Of a stretch of DNA of 64,000 nucleotides, positions 1 through 7,862 are shown one piece after another (the first letter of the stretch is position 1; each line of letters starts with the position of its first letter). The notes under the pieces were generated by a model. That model was given only the letters and a program-made list of their open reading frames with translations, was not told the origin of the DNA and ran no database searches. The stretch is from JABJAG01 sp038137215 (lineage in GTDB: Bacteria > Pseudomonadota > Alphaproteobacteria > UBA6615): positions 1-64,000 of the forward strand of contig JAYQBG010000009.1 in the NCBI GenBank assembly GCA_038137215.1, written 5' to 3'. The position numbers were made by a program, and so were the translations under genes.

Positions 1-117
1 CCTGATTGCCTCGCCGATGGGGGCTTCGTTTTCGTGTGCGAAGGCGGTAGCTGGGCCAGTAGCCGCGATGAGGATCACGAGAGATGCGGCGAGGAGGCAT
101 GTGGGCGTGCGGCGCAT
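1..117 (-). CDS. Secreted protein, N-terminal fragment (runs off window edge)
   Basis: The reverse strand opens an ATG frame at 117 that runs without a stop to the window edge, giving 39 codons. Residues 1-27 form a classical Sec signal peptide: Arg2/Arg3, then a hydrophobic core rich in Leu, Ala and Ile, then AFA as the likely cleavage site before HENEAPIGEAIR. The protein is therefore probably exported to the periplasm. The mature part is too short to assign a family. The gene is divergent from the hydrolase that starts at 251. Confidence 0.6.
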   Translation of the reverse strand, partial: MRRTPTCLLAASLVILIAATGPATAFAHENEAPIGEAIR

Positions 118-250
118 GGTGAACGCCCTTTGACGTGTCTGTGTCCGGAACCCCGGCCAGGGCGGTGGATTTCGCCTTTGATTTCCGGCGGTGGAAGGGG
201 CAAAACTTAGGGAAACGCCACAATACGAAAATTTTACAGGGAGGGGACCG

Positions 251-2068
251 ATGGCGAAATCGACAGTACGCAGGCCGAAGAAAAAAGCCAAAGACGGATC
301 ATGGACCGAGGTCCGCGACGGGATGCGGATCGACTTCGATCTGCCGATCGTCATGGCCGATGGCACCACGCTGCGCGCCGATGTGTACCGCCCCAACAAA
401 AAGGGCAAGTTCCCGGTCATCATGACCATGGGCCCCTATGGCAAGGGGCTTGCCTGGCAGGACGATCTCTATGCCACCACCTGGGAGCTGTTCACCGGCG
501 ACCATCCCGACGCCATCAAGGGGTCCACCAACAAGTACCAGAGCTGGGAGACCGTCGATCCCGAGCAGTGGGTGCCGGACGGTTATGTCTGCCTGCGGGT
601 GGACAGCCGGGGCGCCGGGCGCTCGGAAGGCTATATGGACCCGTGGTCGGCCCAGGAAACCGACGACTATGTGGAATGCATCGAATGGGCGGGCACCCGC
701 GACTGGTCGAACGGCAAGGTCGGCCTGAACGGCATTTCCTATTACGGCATGAACCAGTGGTGGGTCGCCGAGCGCAACCCCAAGCATCTGGCGGCCATGT
801 GCGCCTGGGAGGCGGCGAACGACTATTATCGCGAGTTCTCCCGCCATGGCGGGATTCTCTGCACCTTCATCGACAGCTGGTACCGGATGCAGGTGCAGCC
901 GGTGCAGTACGGTGTGGGCACCAAGGGCTATCGTAGCTGGGTCCACGGCGATCCGGTTGCCGGCCCGTCGACGCTCTCGCCGGCGCAGCTGAAGAAGAAC
1001 CGCACCGATATGGGCCACGACATCCGCTCGCGCGAGATGATGGACGAATGGTACGAGAAGCGGCAGCCGAACCTGAGCAAGATCAAGGTGCCGCTGCTGT
1101 CGCCTGCGAGCTGGGGCGGGCAGGGGCTGCATCCCCGCGGCAACTATGAGGGCTTCTATCAGTCCGGTTCGAAGGAAAAATGGCTCGAGGGCCATGGCCT
1201 GGAGCACTGGACCGAGTTCTACACGCCCTATGGCGTCGAGCTGCAGAAGCAGTTCTTCGGGTATTACCTGAAGGGCAAGAAAAACGGCTGGGACAAGAAG
1301 CCGCCGGTGCTCCTGAAAGTGCGCCATGTGGGCGAGAAGTTCGTCGAGCGCACCGAGAACGAATGGCCCATCGCGCGGACCCAGTGGAAGAAGGTCTATC
1401 TCGACCCCGCCCATATGAGCCTGGAGCCGAAGGCCCCGGCCAAGAAGGGCAAGATCACCTATGAAGGCATGGGGGACGGGGTGACGTTCTTCCTACCGCC
1501 CATGGACGAGGATGTGGAAATCACCGGTCCGCTGGCCTCCAAGCTGTTCGTGTCCTCGGCCACGAAGGATGCCGATCTGTTCCTGGTGGTGCGCCTGTTC
1601 ACGCCGGACATGAAAGAGGTGACCTTCAAGGGCACGGTCGATCCCCACACGCCGATCGCGCAAGGCTGGCTGCGCGCCTCCCACCGCAAGCTCGACAAGA
1701 AGATGTCGAAGCCCTGGCGGCCCTGGCACACCCATGACGAGAAGCAGCCCCTCAAGCCGGGCAGCATCTACGAGCTGGATGTGGAGATCTGGCCGACCTG
1801 CATCGTGGTGCCCGCCGGGTACCGCCTGGCGCTGACCGTCCGCGGCAAGGATTACGTTTATTCCGGGGAACCGCTGAACCTGTCCAACTTCGCCCATCCG
1901 CTCGATGGTTGCGGGCCCTTCCTGCATGACGATCCCAAGGACCGCCCGAAATCGGTCTTCGGCGGGGACGTTACCCTGCACACGGGACCGAACCACAAGA
2001 GCTATCTAATGCTGCCGGTGATTCCGCCCAAGTCAAAAGTGAAGTCGAAAGCCCGGAAGAAAAAGTAG
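251..2068 (+). CDS. CocE/NonD family (peptidase S15-like) alpha/beta hydrolase
   Basis: A 605-residue enzyme of the X-Pro dipeptidyl-peptidase/cocaine esterase superfamily, expected to hydrolyse ester or amide bonds. The nucleophile elbow GISYYG places the catalytic Ser near residue 163, preceded by the family's DSRGAGRSEG segment. A GHGLEHW motif around residue 330 may carry the catalytic His. The C-terminal third looks like the jelly-roll PepX_C domain. The ATG at 251 was chosen because a strong GGGAGGGG ribosome site lies just upstream; an in-frame start at 191 has none. The substrate cannot be told. No signal peptide is seen. Confidence 0.9.
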   Translation: MAKSTVRRPKKKAKDGSWTEVRDGMRIDFDLPIVMADGTTLRADVYRPNKKGKFPVIMTMGPYGKGLAWQDDLYATTWELFTGDHPDAIKGSTNKYQSWETVDPEQWVPDGYVCLRVDSRGAGRSEGYMDPWSAQETDDYVECIEWAGTRDWSNGKVGLNGISYYGMNQWWVAERNPKHLAAMCAWEAANDYYREFSRHGGILCTFIDSWYRMQVQPVQYGVGTKGYRSWVHGDPVAGPSTLSPAQLKKNRTDMGHDIRSREMMDEWYEKRQPNLSKIKVPLLSPASWGGQGLHPRGNYEGFYQSGSKEKWLEGHGLEHWTEFYTPYGVELQKQFFGYYLKGKKNGWDKKPPVLLKVRHVGEKFVERTENEWPIARTQWKKVYLDPAHMSLEPKAPAKKGKITYEGMGDGVTFFLPPMDEDVEITGPLASKLFVSSATKDADLFLVVRLFTPDMKEVTFKGTVDPHTPIAQGWLRASHRKLDKKMSKPWRPWHTHDEKQPLKPGSIYELDVEIWPTCIVVPAGYRLALTVRGKDYVYSGEPLNLSNFAHPLDGCGPFLHDDPKDRPKSVFGGDVTLHTGPNHKSYLMLPVIPPKSKVKSKARKKK

Positions 2069-2073
2069 AACGC

Positions 2074-2091
2074 GCGACCCTTTTCGGTCGC
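2074..2091 (+). terminator. Weak hairpin after the CocE-type gene
   Basis: GCGACC and GGTCGC form a 6-bp stem around a cttttc loop six bases after the TAG stop. There is no T-run, so intrinsic termination is only a possibility. Confidence 0.3.
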
Positions 2092-2234
2092 CATGCGCGG
2101 TGTGCGTCCCGGGTGGCGCACGCCGTGATGTCTCGTGTGCGTCTCCGAAATCTGCCGGGCGCTGCGTGATCTGTCGGCGTTCCGGAGCGAGCGTCTCCGC
2201 GTTGCGGCAAAAGCAATAAAAATGGAAGCCGGAT

Positions 2235-2978
2235 ATGATCAGCACCGTCCCCTCGACATTCGGGGAAAAGCTCAAAAACGCACTGCTTCCCCCCAAGCGC
2301 TACATTGCCCACCGTGCCCGCAAGGAGTTGCGGCGTGGTGAGCGTGAACTCGGGCTTCTGCCTTTTCTGGTGGATCCGACCCGCGTGGCGCTGGATGTCG
2401 GTGCCAATAAGGGCGTCTGGACCTGGTGGCTCGCCGGACTGGCCTCACAGGTTTACGCCTATGAGCCCAACCCCAAGCTCTTCAACATTCTGCGCCGCAA
2501 TGTTGCTGCCAATGTCGTGGCCGAACAGATAGCGCTCTCGGACCGGGCCGGGACGGCGGAACTTCGCGTGCCGTACAGCGCAAGGGGCTACTCCAATCAG
2601 GGGGCATCGCTCAGCGCTACCAAGGTGGACGGGACGTTTCTCGGCATTGAGGTAGAGACCCGGCGGATCGACGATCTGGGGCTCGGGAATGTCGGCTTCA
2701 TCAAGATCGATGTGGAGGGCTTTGAACAGGAGGTTTTGCGGGGCGGCCTGGACACCATCGGCGCAAACAAACCGGTGATGGTGATCGAAATCGAGGAAGT
2801 TCATACCAAGCGGGACCTTGCGGAAATGCTCGGTGAGATCGAGGCACTCGGCTATGCGGCCCATTCCCTGAAGGGAAAGGTCCTCACCCCTGTTTCGCGG
2901 ATCGACCTTGATGTGCATCACCGCAATTGCACCGACCCCGCGGATTACATTTTCAACTTCGTTTTCCTTCCGCAATAA
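2235..2978 (+). CDS. FkbM family SAM-dependent methyltransferase
   Basis: A 247-residue protein of the FkbM family, whose members O-methylate sugars or polyketide-like substrates. LDVGANKGVW (about residues 53-62) is the SAM-binding motif I, and FIKIDVEGFEQEVLRG (about 153-168) is the typical FkbM signature. About 50 residues precede the Rossmann domain. It is not set among glycan-synthesis genes, so the acceptor cannot be inferred. It is separated from the upstream hydrolase by about 165 bp and may have its own promoter. Confidence 0.88.
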   Translation: MISTVPSTFGEKLKNALLPPKRYIAHRARKELRRGERELGLLPFLVDPTRVALDVGANKGVWTWWLAGLASQVYAYEPNPKLFNILRRNVAANVVAEQIALSDRAGTAELRVPYSARGYSNQGASLSATKVDGTFLGIEVETRRIDDLGLGNVGFIKIDVEGFEQEVLRGGLDTIGANKPVMVIEIEEVHTKRDLAEMLGEIEALGYAAHSLKGKVLTPVSRIDLDVHHRNCTDPADYIFNFVFLPQ

Positions 2979-3039
2979 TCGGAACCTTCCCTTGTCCGCG
3001 CGCCGGATGAGGCTGGACGAACTGTCAGGGCGGTCCGGA

Positions 3040-3768
3040 ATGCCGGCAGATACGACAAATGAACTGGGGCAGGCGGTCGGTTTTCCCATCGCGGACTGGC
3101 GGCCATCGCCATTGCCGCCGCGCCGGACACTCGATGGCCGCTGGTGCCGGGTGGAGCCGATCGATGTGGCGCGCCATGCCGGCGCCCTGCAGGCCGCGTT
3201 TGCAACGGATGCGGCGGGCGCGGACTGGAGCTATCTGCCCTACGGGCCCTTCGACACTGAGGAAGCCTTCGAGTCGTGGCTGCACGAGACCTGTTTGTCG
3301 GACGACCCCATGTTCTTTGCGATTGTCGATGGGCAGACGGATCGTGCCGTCGGACTGGCGAGCTATCTCAATATCCATCGTGCCCACGGCACCATCGAGG
3401 TGGGGCATATTCATTTCTCGCCGGCGCTCCAGCGTTCGCGCATCGCGACGGAGGCCATGTATCTGATGATGGGGTATGCCTTCGGAGCCGGGTACCGGCG
3501 CTACAAGTGGAAGTGCAACGCCCACAACACCCGCTCCCGCCGGGCGGCGCAGCGGTTCGGGTTCTCCTATGAGGGCAACTTCCGGCAGCACATGGTGGTG
3601 CGGGGCCACAACCGGGATTCGGCATGGTATGCCTGCGTCGATGGCGAGTGGCTAGCTCTCAGAGATGCCTATGAGACCTGGCTGGCCGCGGAGAATTTTG
3701 ATGAAGCCGGTGCGCAGCGTTTGAGCTTGTCAGCTCTGACCCGCCCGCTGCTTGTGGCCACCGACTGA
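3040..3768 (+). CDS. GNAT family N-acetyltransferase (RimJ/RimL-like)
   Basis: A 242-residue protein with a RimJ/RimL-type GNAT domain: the DGRWCRVEPID strand, the LASYLNI/IEVGHIHFSP acceptor core, and the ATEAMYLMMGYAFGAGYRRY helix followed by NTRSRRAAQRFGFSYEG, which is the acetyl-CoA-binding half. It probably transfers an acetyl group to a protein N terminus or a small amine. The start is uncertain: ATG at 3040 has a poor ribosome site, and an in-frame ATG at 3007 is an alternative. It lies 61 bp after the FkbM gene and 21 bp before the dehydrogenase. Confidence 0.85.
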   Translation: MPADTTNELGQAVGFPIADWRPSPLPPRRTLDGRWCRVEPIDVARHAGALQAAFATDAAGADWSYLPYGPFDTEEAFESWLHETCLSDDPMFFAIVDGQTDRAVGLASYLNIHRAHGTIEVGHIHFSPALQRSRIATEAMYLMMGYAFGAGYRRYKWKCNAHNTRSRRAAQRFGFSYEGNFRQHMVVRGHNRDSAWYACVDGEWLALRDAYETWLAAENFDEAGAQRLSLSALTRPLLVATD

Positions 3769-3789
3769 CAGACGACGGACGGAACGACG

Positions 3790-4992
3790 ATGAACGCATT
3801 CGAAAGCAGAACCGCATCCTGGAAGCTCGACTATCCGACGATCGAGGACCTTCGGATTCGGGCCAAACGGCGCACACCGAAATTCGCCTTCGACTATGTG
3901 GACGGGGCGGCGGGTGCCGGTGAGCAGAACATGAAAACCAATGCGGCCGCCCTGGATGCGGTGGAGATCGTGCCGCGCTATGGGGTCGAGAATTTCGCTC
4001 CGGACCTCACGACCGAGCTATTCGGCCACAGCTACGCCATGCCGGTGGGCATCGCCCCCATGGGCATCCCGAGCCTGGTGCGCCCCGGAGGCGAGAAGGA
4101 CTTCGCCCGTACCGCCGCGGCCCACAATATCCCGCTGGTGCTCGGTGGCGTGGGCGGCGCGACTGTAGAGGATTGCGCGGCGCTGGCGCCGGACAATCTC
4201 TGGTTCCAGCTCTATCGCGTGGCGAAGGACGAACTGGCGGTCAATCTGGATATGGCGCGTCGGGCCAAGGATGTCGGCGTGCATGTGCTGGTGCTCACTC
4301 TGGACGTGCCGGCGCGCACAAAACGCCCGCGCGAACTGCGCGAACGGCTGATGATCCCGTATCGACACAGTGTTCAGACGGTCTCGGAGGTGCTCAAACA
4401 TCCCGGCTGGCTGTCGGCGTATTTTCGTCACAGCATGGACGGCTTTGCCAACTACAAGCCCTATGCCGGGGACAACCCCTCCATGCAGGACGTCACGGCC
4501 TTCGTGCGGCGGGAATCCGGCGGGTCTTTCACCTGGGATGAAGTGAAGAAATTCCGTGACGCCTGGCCGGGCGCGCTGGTGGTCAAGGGATTGCTGCATC
4601 CCGGTGATGCGGAACAGGCCCTGGCGGCGGGTGCGGACGGTGTGATCGTCTCCAACCATGGCGGCCGCCAGCTGGAAGCCGCGCCGCCGGCGATCGATTG
4701 CCTGCCCGCCATCGTGGACGCAGTGGGCGAGAATTCAAAGGTGATGTTCGACAGCGGCATCCGCAGCGGCATTGATGTGGTGCGGGCGATGGCGCTGGGC
4801 GCAGAGTTCGTGTTTTCCGGCCGCCCGTTCATGTACGGGCTGGGTGCGCTCGCCGAACACGGGCCGGGCTTTGTAGCCGAGTTTTATGATGAGGAAATTT
4901 CTGCCGCGATGCGCCAGATCGGGGCGCAGAGCTTCGCGGCGGCCCGTGATCTGACCATCCGGCATCCGGGGGCGCTGACCTTCGACGACTGA
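3790..4992 (+). CDS. FMN-dependent alpha-hydroxy-acid oxidoreductase (lactate/glycolate oxidase family)
   Basis: A 400-residue TIM-barrel flavoenzyme oxidising an L-2-hydroxyacid to the 2-oxoacid. DYVDGAAG near residue 36 is the family's N-terminal motif. VVKGLL supplies the FMN-contacting Lys266. VSNHGGRQ supplies the catalytic His290 and the Arg that binds the substrate carboxylate. DSGIRSGIDVVRAMALGA is the phosphate-binding stretch. Length and motifs fit L-lactate dehydrogenase (LldD) and related enzymes, but sequence alone does not separate lactate from mandelate or glycolate. It follows the GNAT gene by 21 bp and may be co-transcribed. Confidence 0.92.
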   Translation: MNAFESRTASWKLDYPTIEDLRIRAKRRTPKFAFDYVDGAAGAGEQNMKTNAAALDAVEIVPRYGVENFAPDLTTELFGHSYAMPVGIAPMGIPSLVRPGGEKDFARTAAAHNIPLVLGGVGGATVEDCAALAPDNLWFQLYRVAKDELAVNLDMARRAKDVGVHVLVLTLDVPARTKRPRELRERLMIPYRHSVQTVSEVLKHPGWLSAYFRHSMDGFANYKPYAGDNPSMQDVTAFVRRESGGSFTWDEVKKFRDAWPGALVVKGLLHPGDAEQALAAGADGVIVSNHGGRQLEAAPPAIDCLPAIVDAVGENSKVMFDSGIRSGIDVVRAMALGAEFVFSGRPFMYGLGALAEHGPGFVAEFYDEEISAAMRQIGAQSFAAARDLTIRHPGALTFDD

Positions 4993-5009
4993 TGTCGAGG
5001 TCAACACAC

Positions 5010-5022
5010 CCGGCTCCGCCGG
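5010..5022. terminator. Short GC hairpin between convergent genes
   Basis: CCGGC-tcc-GCCGG forms a 5-bp stem with a 3-base loop in the 37-bp gap between the dehydrogenase and the EF-hand gene that run toward each other. It could serve both as a terminator, though no T-run follows on either strand. Confidence 0.35.
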
Positions 5023-5029
5023 TTGCGGA

Positions 5030-5362
5030 TCAGGAGCGGTTTCGCGTCTGCATATGCGACTTGAACTCCTGCTTGTCGATCATCCCGTCACTATTGGTGT
5101 CCATGGGCTGAAAGGCTCGCTCGCTCCGATCGGAATAGGCGCGATCATCGTCGTCGTCATAGCGATTACGCATGTGCTCAGACCGGTCATCATCGTCGTC
5201 GTATTTGCGACGATCCTTGGCGCGCCCCGGATAGGAATCGGAATCGGACATCTGCATGCGGGGGCCGTCACCGGCATATTCACCCGACATCTTGCTTCCG
5301 GCGACAGCTGTGCCGGCGGCAAGCAGGGAAAGAATGGCGGTCGCGGCGAGAAGGGTCTACAT
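5030..5362 (-). pseudogene. Secreted Asp-rich EF-hand protein with amber codon at position 2
   Basis: A strong AAGGAG ribosome site sits 6 bases before an ATG at 5362, but the second codon is TAG (5359-5357). The frame then stays open to 5030. It encodes a typical Sec signal peptide core (TLLAATAILSLLAAG-TAVAG), two RxxYDDDDDR Asp blocks, and one canonical EF-hand loop (DTNSDGMIDKQE, with Asp1, Asn3, Asp5, Asp9 and Glu12). A signal peptide needs a basic residue near its start, so the original codon 2 was probably AAG (Lys). As read, only an internal ATG at 5290 could be used, giving an 86-residue protein without a signal peptide. Expected role before mutation: periplasmic Ca2+ binding. Confidence 0.75.
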
Positions 5363-5425
5363 GGTGTATCTCCTTGTGATGCTACGCGTTAAACATAAGA
5401 GAAACATAATATAAGAAAATACTAA

Positions 5426-6514
5426 TTATAAGGGGTCACCTCTGAATTTTTCCGCGTGTCGTTCGACGGCGTCGATATGCTTCTGCTTTTCGCGGTCTTC
5501 CAGGAACGAGGCGGCGAAGGAATTCTTTGCCAGGGTGATGATCTCGTCCGGGCTCAGGTCGACCGCAGCACTCACCGCCTTGTAGTTGTCGTTGATATAG
5601 CCACCGAAATAGGACGGATCGTCGGAATTGACCGTCACCAGCAAGCCCGCCTCCATTGCGCGCTTGATCGGGTGGTCCTCCAGCCGTTCGATGCCTTTCA
5701 GGCGCAGGTTCGACAGCGGGCACATGGTCAGCGGGGTCTGCTGACGGGCGAGCCGCGCGACCAGTGCCGGATCGTCCAGCGCGTGATTGCCGTGATCCAC
5801 GCGGGAAACCTGCAGGATGTCCAGGGCATCCTCCACATAGGCCGCGGGGCCTTCCTCGCCCGCATGGGCGACAGCGATGAAACCTTCCTTTCGTGCGGCT
5901 TCGTACACGCGGGCGAAATTCGCCGGCGGGTTGCCGGCTTCGCCGGAATCGAGCCCGACGCCATGGATATGCTCTTTGTGGCGGCAGGCAGACTCCAGTG
6001 CTGCGAAGGCCTGTTCCTCGGGCAGGTGCCGTAGGAAGCACATGATCAGCTTCGAGGTAATGCCCAGCTCGCGCACGCCCGCTTCAAGGGCACCGACGAT
6101 CCCGCCGAGGACGGTTTCGAACGCAATCCCGCGGTCGGTATGAGCCTGGGGATCGAAGAAAATTTCCACATGGGCGACGCCCTGCGCGGCTATCTTGTCG
6201 AGATAGGCGCGGGTCAGATCGTGGAAGTCCTGCTCTTCGATCAGAACCGACATGCCCGCGTAGTACAGGTCGAGAAACTCCCGCAGCCCGTCGAACTCAT
6301 AGGCGGCGCGAATTTCTTCTACTGTCTCATAGGGTATTTCAACGTTGTTGCGCTTGGCCAGTGCGAGGATCATCTCTGGCTCCAGCGTCCCCTCGATATG
6401 GAGATGCAGCTCGGCCTTGGGGAGGTGGTCGATCAGGGTGTCGGTGGTATCGGGCAATGTGTCGTGCCGACGGTTGTTGGAACAAGTGTGCGGGACCGGA
6501 TTGTACCACGTCAT
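5426..6514 (-). CDS. Adenine deaminase, Aah1-like member of the adenosine deaminase family
   Basis: A zinc-dependent purine deaminase converting adenine (or adenosine) to the hypoxanthine form for purine salvage. The HLH pair, HAGEEGPAAYV (with catalytic Glu), RVDHG and NSDDPSYFGGY are all present. The segments FFDPQAHTDRGI, ITSKLIMCFLRHLPEE and NSDDPSYFGGYI resemble the yeast Aah1 adenine deaminase subgroup more than true adenosine deaminases. The start is uncertain: ATG at 6514 and TTG at 6457 are both possible and neither has a good ribosome site; the TTG gives 343 residues, closest to the family length. Confidence 0.88.
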   Translation of the reverse strand: MTWYNPVPHTCSNNRRHDTLPDTTDTLIDHLPKAELHLHIEGTLEPEMILALAKRNNVEIPYETVEEIRAAYEFDGLREFLDLYYAGMSVLIEEQDFHDLTRAYLDKIAAQGVAHVEIFFDPQAHTDRGIAFETVLGGIVGALEAGVRELGITSKLIMCFLRHLPEEQAFAALESACRHKEHIHGVGLDSGEAGNPPANFARVYEAARKEGFIAVAHAGEEGPAAYVEDALDILQVSRVDHGNHALDDPALVARLARQQTPLTMCPLSNLRLKGIERLEDHPIKRAMEAGLLVTVNSDDPSYFGGYINDNYKAVSAAVDLSPDEIITLAKNSFAASFLEDREKQKHIDAVERHAEKFRGDPL

Positions 6515-6679
6515 GCGTTCTGTTGATGACAAGGGAGGTGTCGCCGAGCCACACAATCATGAGAGCGTGAAATACGTTTACCGAGAACCGAAGCGTCCCT
6601 ATTTACGTAACAATATCAATCCAAAAGTATAGCTGCGGGTTGCCCTTTGCGTCGGCGCCCTGACCGTTGAGAGATCGAT

Positions 6680-7168
6680 ATGGCCCGAAAATTGTTCACC
6701 CGCAGAACCGTTCTCGCCACGGGTGCAGCCGCTGTTGTGACCGGCGCATCCGGACTGATGGTGCCAGCCCATGCCAAGGGCCTCGCACCGACACGTACCA
6801 TGAGCGGGGGTGCCAACAACTATCTCCCCAATGCTCCGATCGTCGAACGGATCGGGGGTGGCGGTTTCTGGATGACCGGCACCGTACGCCGTGCGGGCGA
6901 TGGCGCGCCCCTTCCCGAGCAGCGTATTCAGGTCTGGGCGCACACCACCGAAGGGCATGAACGCGACCCCCACAGCCACGGTGCGACACTGACGGACGCA
7001 AACGGAGAGTTCCGTCTGGAGATGCCGCAAATCGTCCCGGCTTTCGGCCAGGCCCACGGCCATCTGACCTATGACAGTGGCGATTTCAAAACCGTGTTTC
7101 TGCGCCCGGTCATGGGCAGTTCCAGCGATACGACCCTGCATGCGGACTTCGTCCTGCAGCCCGCTTGA
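6680..7168 (+). CDS. Tat-exported intradiol-dioxygenase-like (prealbumin-fold) protein
   Basis: A 162-residue protein. Residues 7-12 (TRRTVL) form a twin-arginine motif, followed by an Ala-rich core and an AHA cleavage site near residue 32, so it is probably exported folded. The mature part (WMTGTVRRAGDGAPLPEQRIQVWAHTTEG..., shown in part) resembles the beta-sandwich of intradiol ring-cleavage dioxygenases. Several His residues are present (HSHGATLTD, QAHGHLTY), but the usual two-Tyr/two-His iron site is not evident, so catalysis is unproven. It is followed after 5 bp by a di-haem membrane protein, which suggests a shared redox or metal role. Confidence 0.7.
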   Translation: MARKLFTRRTVLATGAAAVVTGASGLMVPAHAKGLAPTRTMSGGANNYLPNAPIVERIGGGGFWMTGTVRRAGDGAPLPEQRIQVWAHTTEGHERDPHSHGATLTDANGEFRLEMPQIVPAFGQAHGHLTYDSGDFKTVFLRPVMGSSSDTTLHADFVLQPA

Positions 7169-7173
7169 CCCCA

Positions 7174-7830
7174 ATGGTTAAGACGGCCCGGCGCGGGGTT
7201 CGCGGAGCACTGATAGGGGCTGCGCTTGTGACCGCGGTTGCCGTGCCACTTGCCGCCGCGGCCTTTAGCCCGCTCCTGGCCTGGCGCGAGCCAGTGTATA
7301 TCATGGCCGGTTTCTCCGGCATTCTGGCCATGGGGCTGCTGCTGTGCCAGCCGGTCCTCGCCGGCGGCTATATCCCCGACCTGTCGACACGCATAAGCCG
7401 TCGTTTGCACCGCCTGATCGGCACCACGCTGGTGCTCATGGTTCTGGTGCATGTCGGCGGCCTCTGGATCACCAGCCTGCCGGATGTGGTGGACGCGCTC
7501 TTGTTCCGCTCGGCCACCGCCTTTTCCGTCTGGGGTGTGATCGCCATGTGGGCGGTCTTCGGTGCGGCGCTGCTTGCCCTGCTCCTGAAGCGCTTGCGGC
7601 TAAAATGGTGGGTGTGGCGCCTCGGCCATACCTCCCTGGCGGCCATCAGCGTGGTCGGAACGATCATCCATGTGTTGCTAATTGAGGAGACCATGGAACC
7701 GGTCACGAAGGTGCTGCTCTGTGTTCTGGTTTCCGCGGTAGTCCTGAAGGTGCTGATCGATCTTCGGGTCTGCACGACCGAGACCCGGCGAATGACAAAG
7801 CACGATGTGGGATCAACGCCTTCCACTTAA
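7174..7830 (+). CDS. Ferric-reductase-like transmembrane protein (di-haem b)
   Basis: A 218-residue membrane protein with about six hydrophobic segments. His79 and His93 lie in one helical region and His152 and His166 in another, each pair 14 residues apart. This is the spacing used by the ferric reductase/NOX/MsrQ superfamily to hold two b haems. No FAD or NAD(P)H domain is attached, so electrons must come from, or go to, another partner. The ATG at 7174 is preferred to an overlapping TTG at 7165. It is probably co-transcribed with the Tat protein gene 5 bp upstream, whose product may be its periplasmic partner. Confidence 0.78.
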   Translation: MVKTARRGVRGALIGAALVTAVAVPLAAAAFSPLLAWREPVYIMAGFSGILAMGLLLCQPVLAGGYIPDLSTRISRRLHRLIGTTLVLMVLVHVGGLWITSLPDVVDALLFRSATAFSVWGVIAMWAVFGAALLALLLKRLRLKWWVWRLGHTSLAAISVVGTIIHVLLIEETMEPVTKVLLCVLVSAVVLKVLIDLRVCTTETRRMTKHDVGSTPST

Positions 7831-7845
7831 ATTTTCACTGAAAAT
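7831..7845. other. Perfect AT-rich inverted repeat before dusA
   Basis: ATTTTC-act-GAAAAT follows the stop codon of the ferric-reductase-like gene directly and lies 17 bp before the dusA ATG. It could be a weak terminator or an operator; the stem has too little GC for confident termination. Confidence 0.25.
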
Positions 7846-7862
7846 GGCGTAAGACACCGCCC

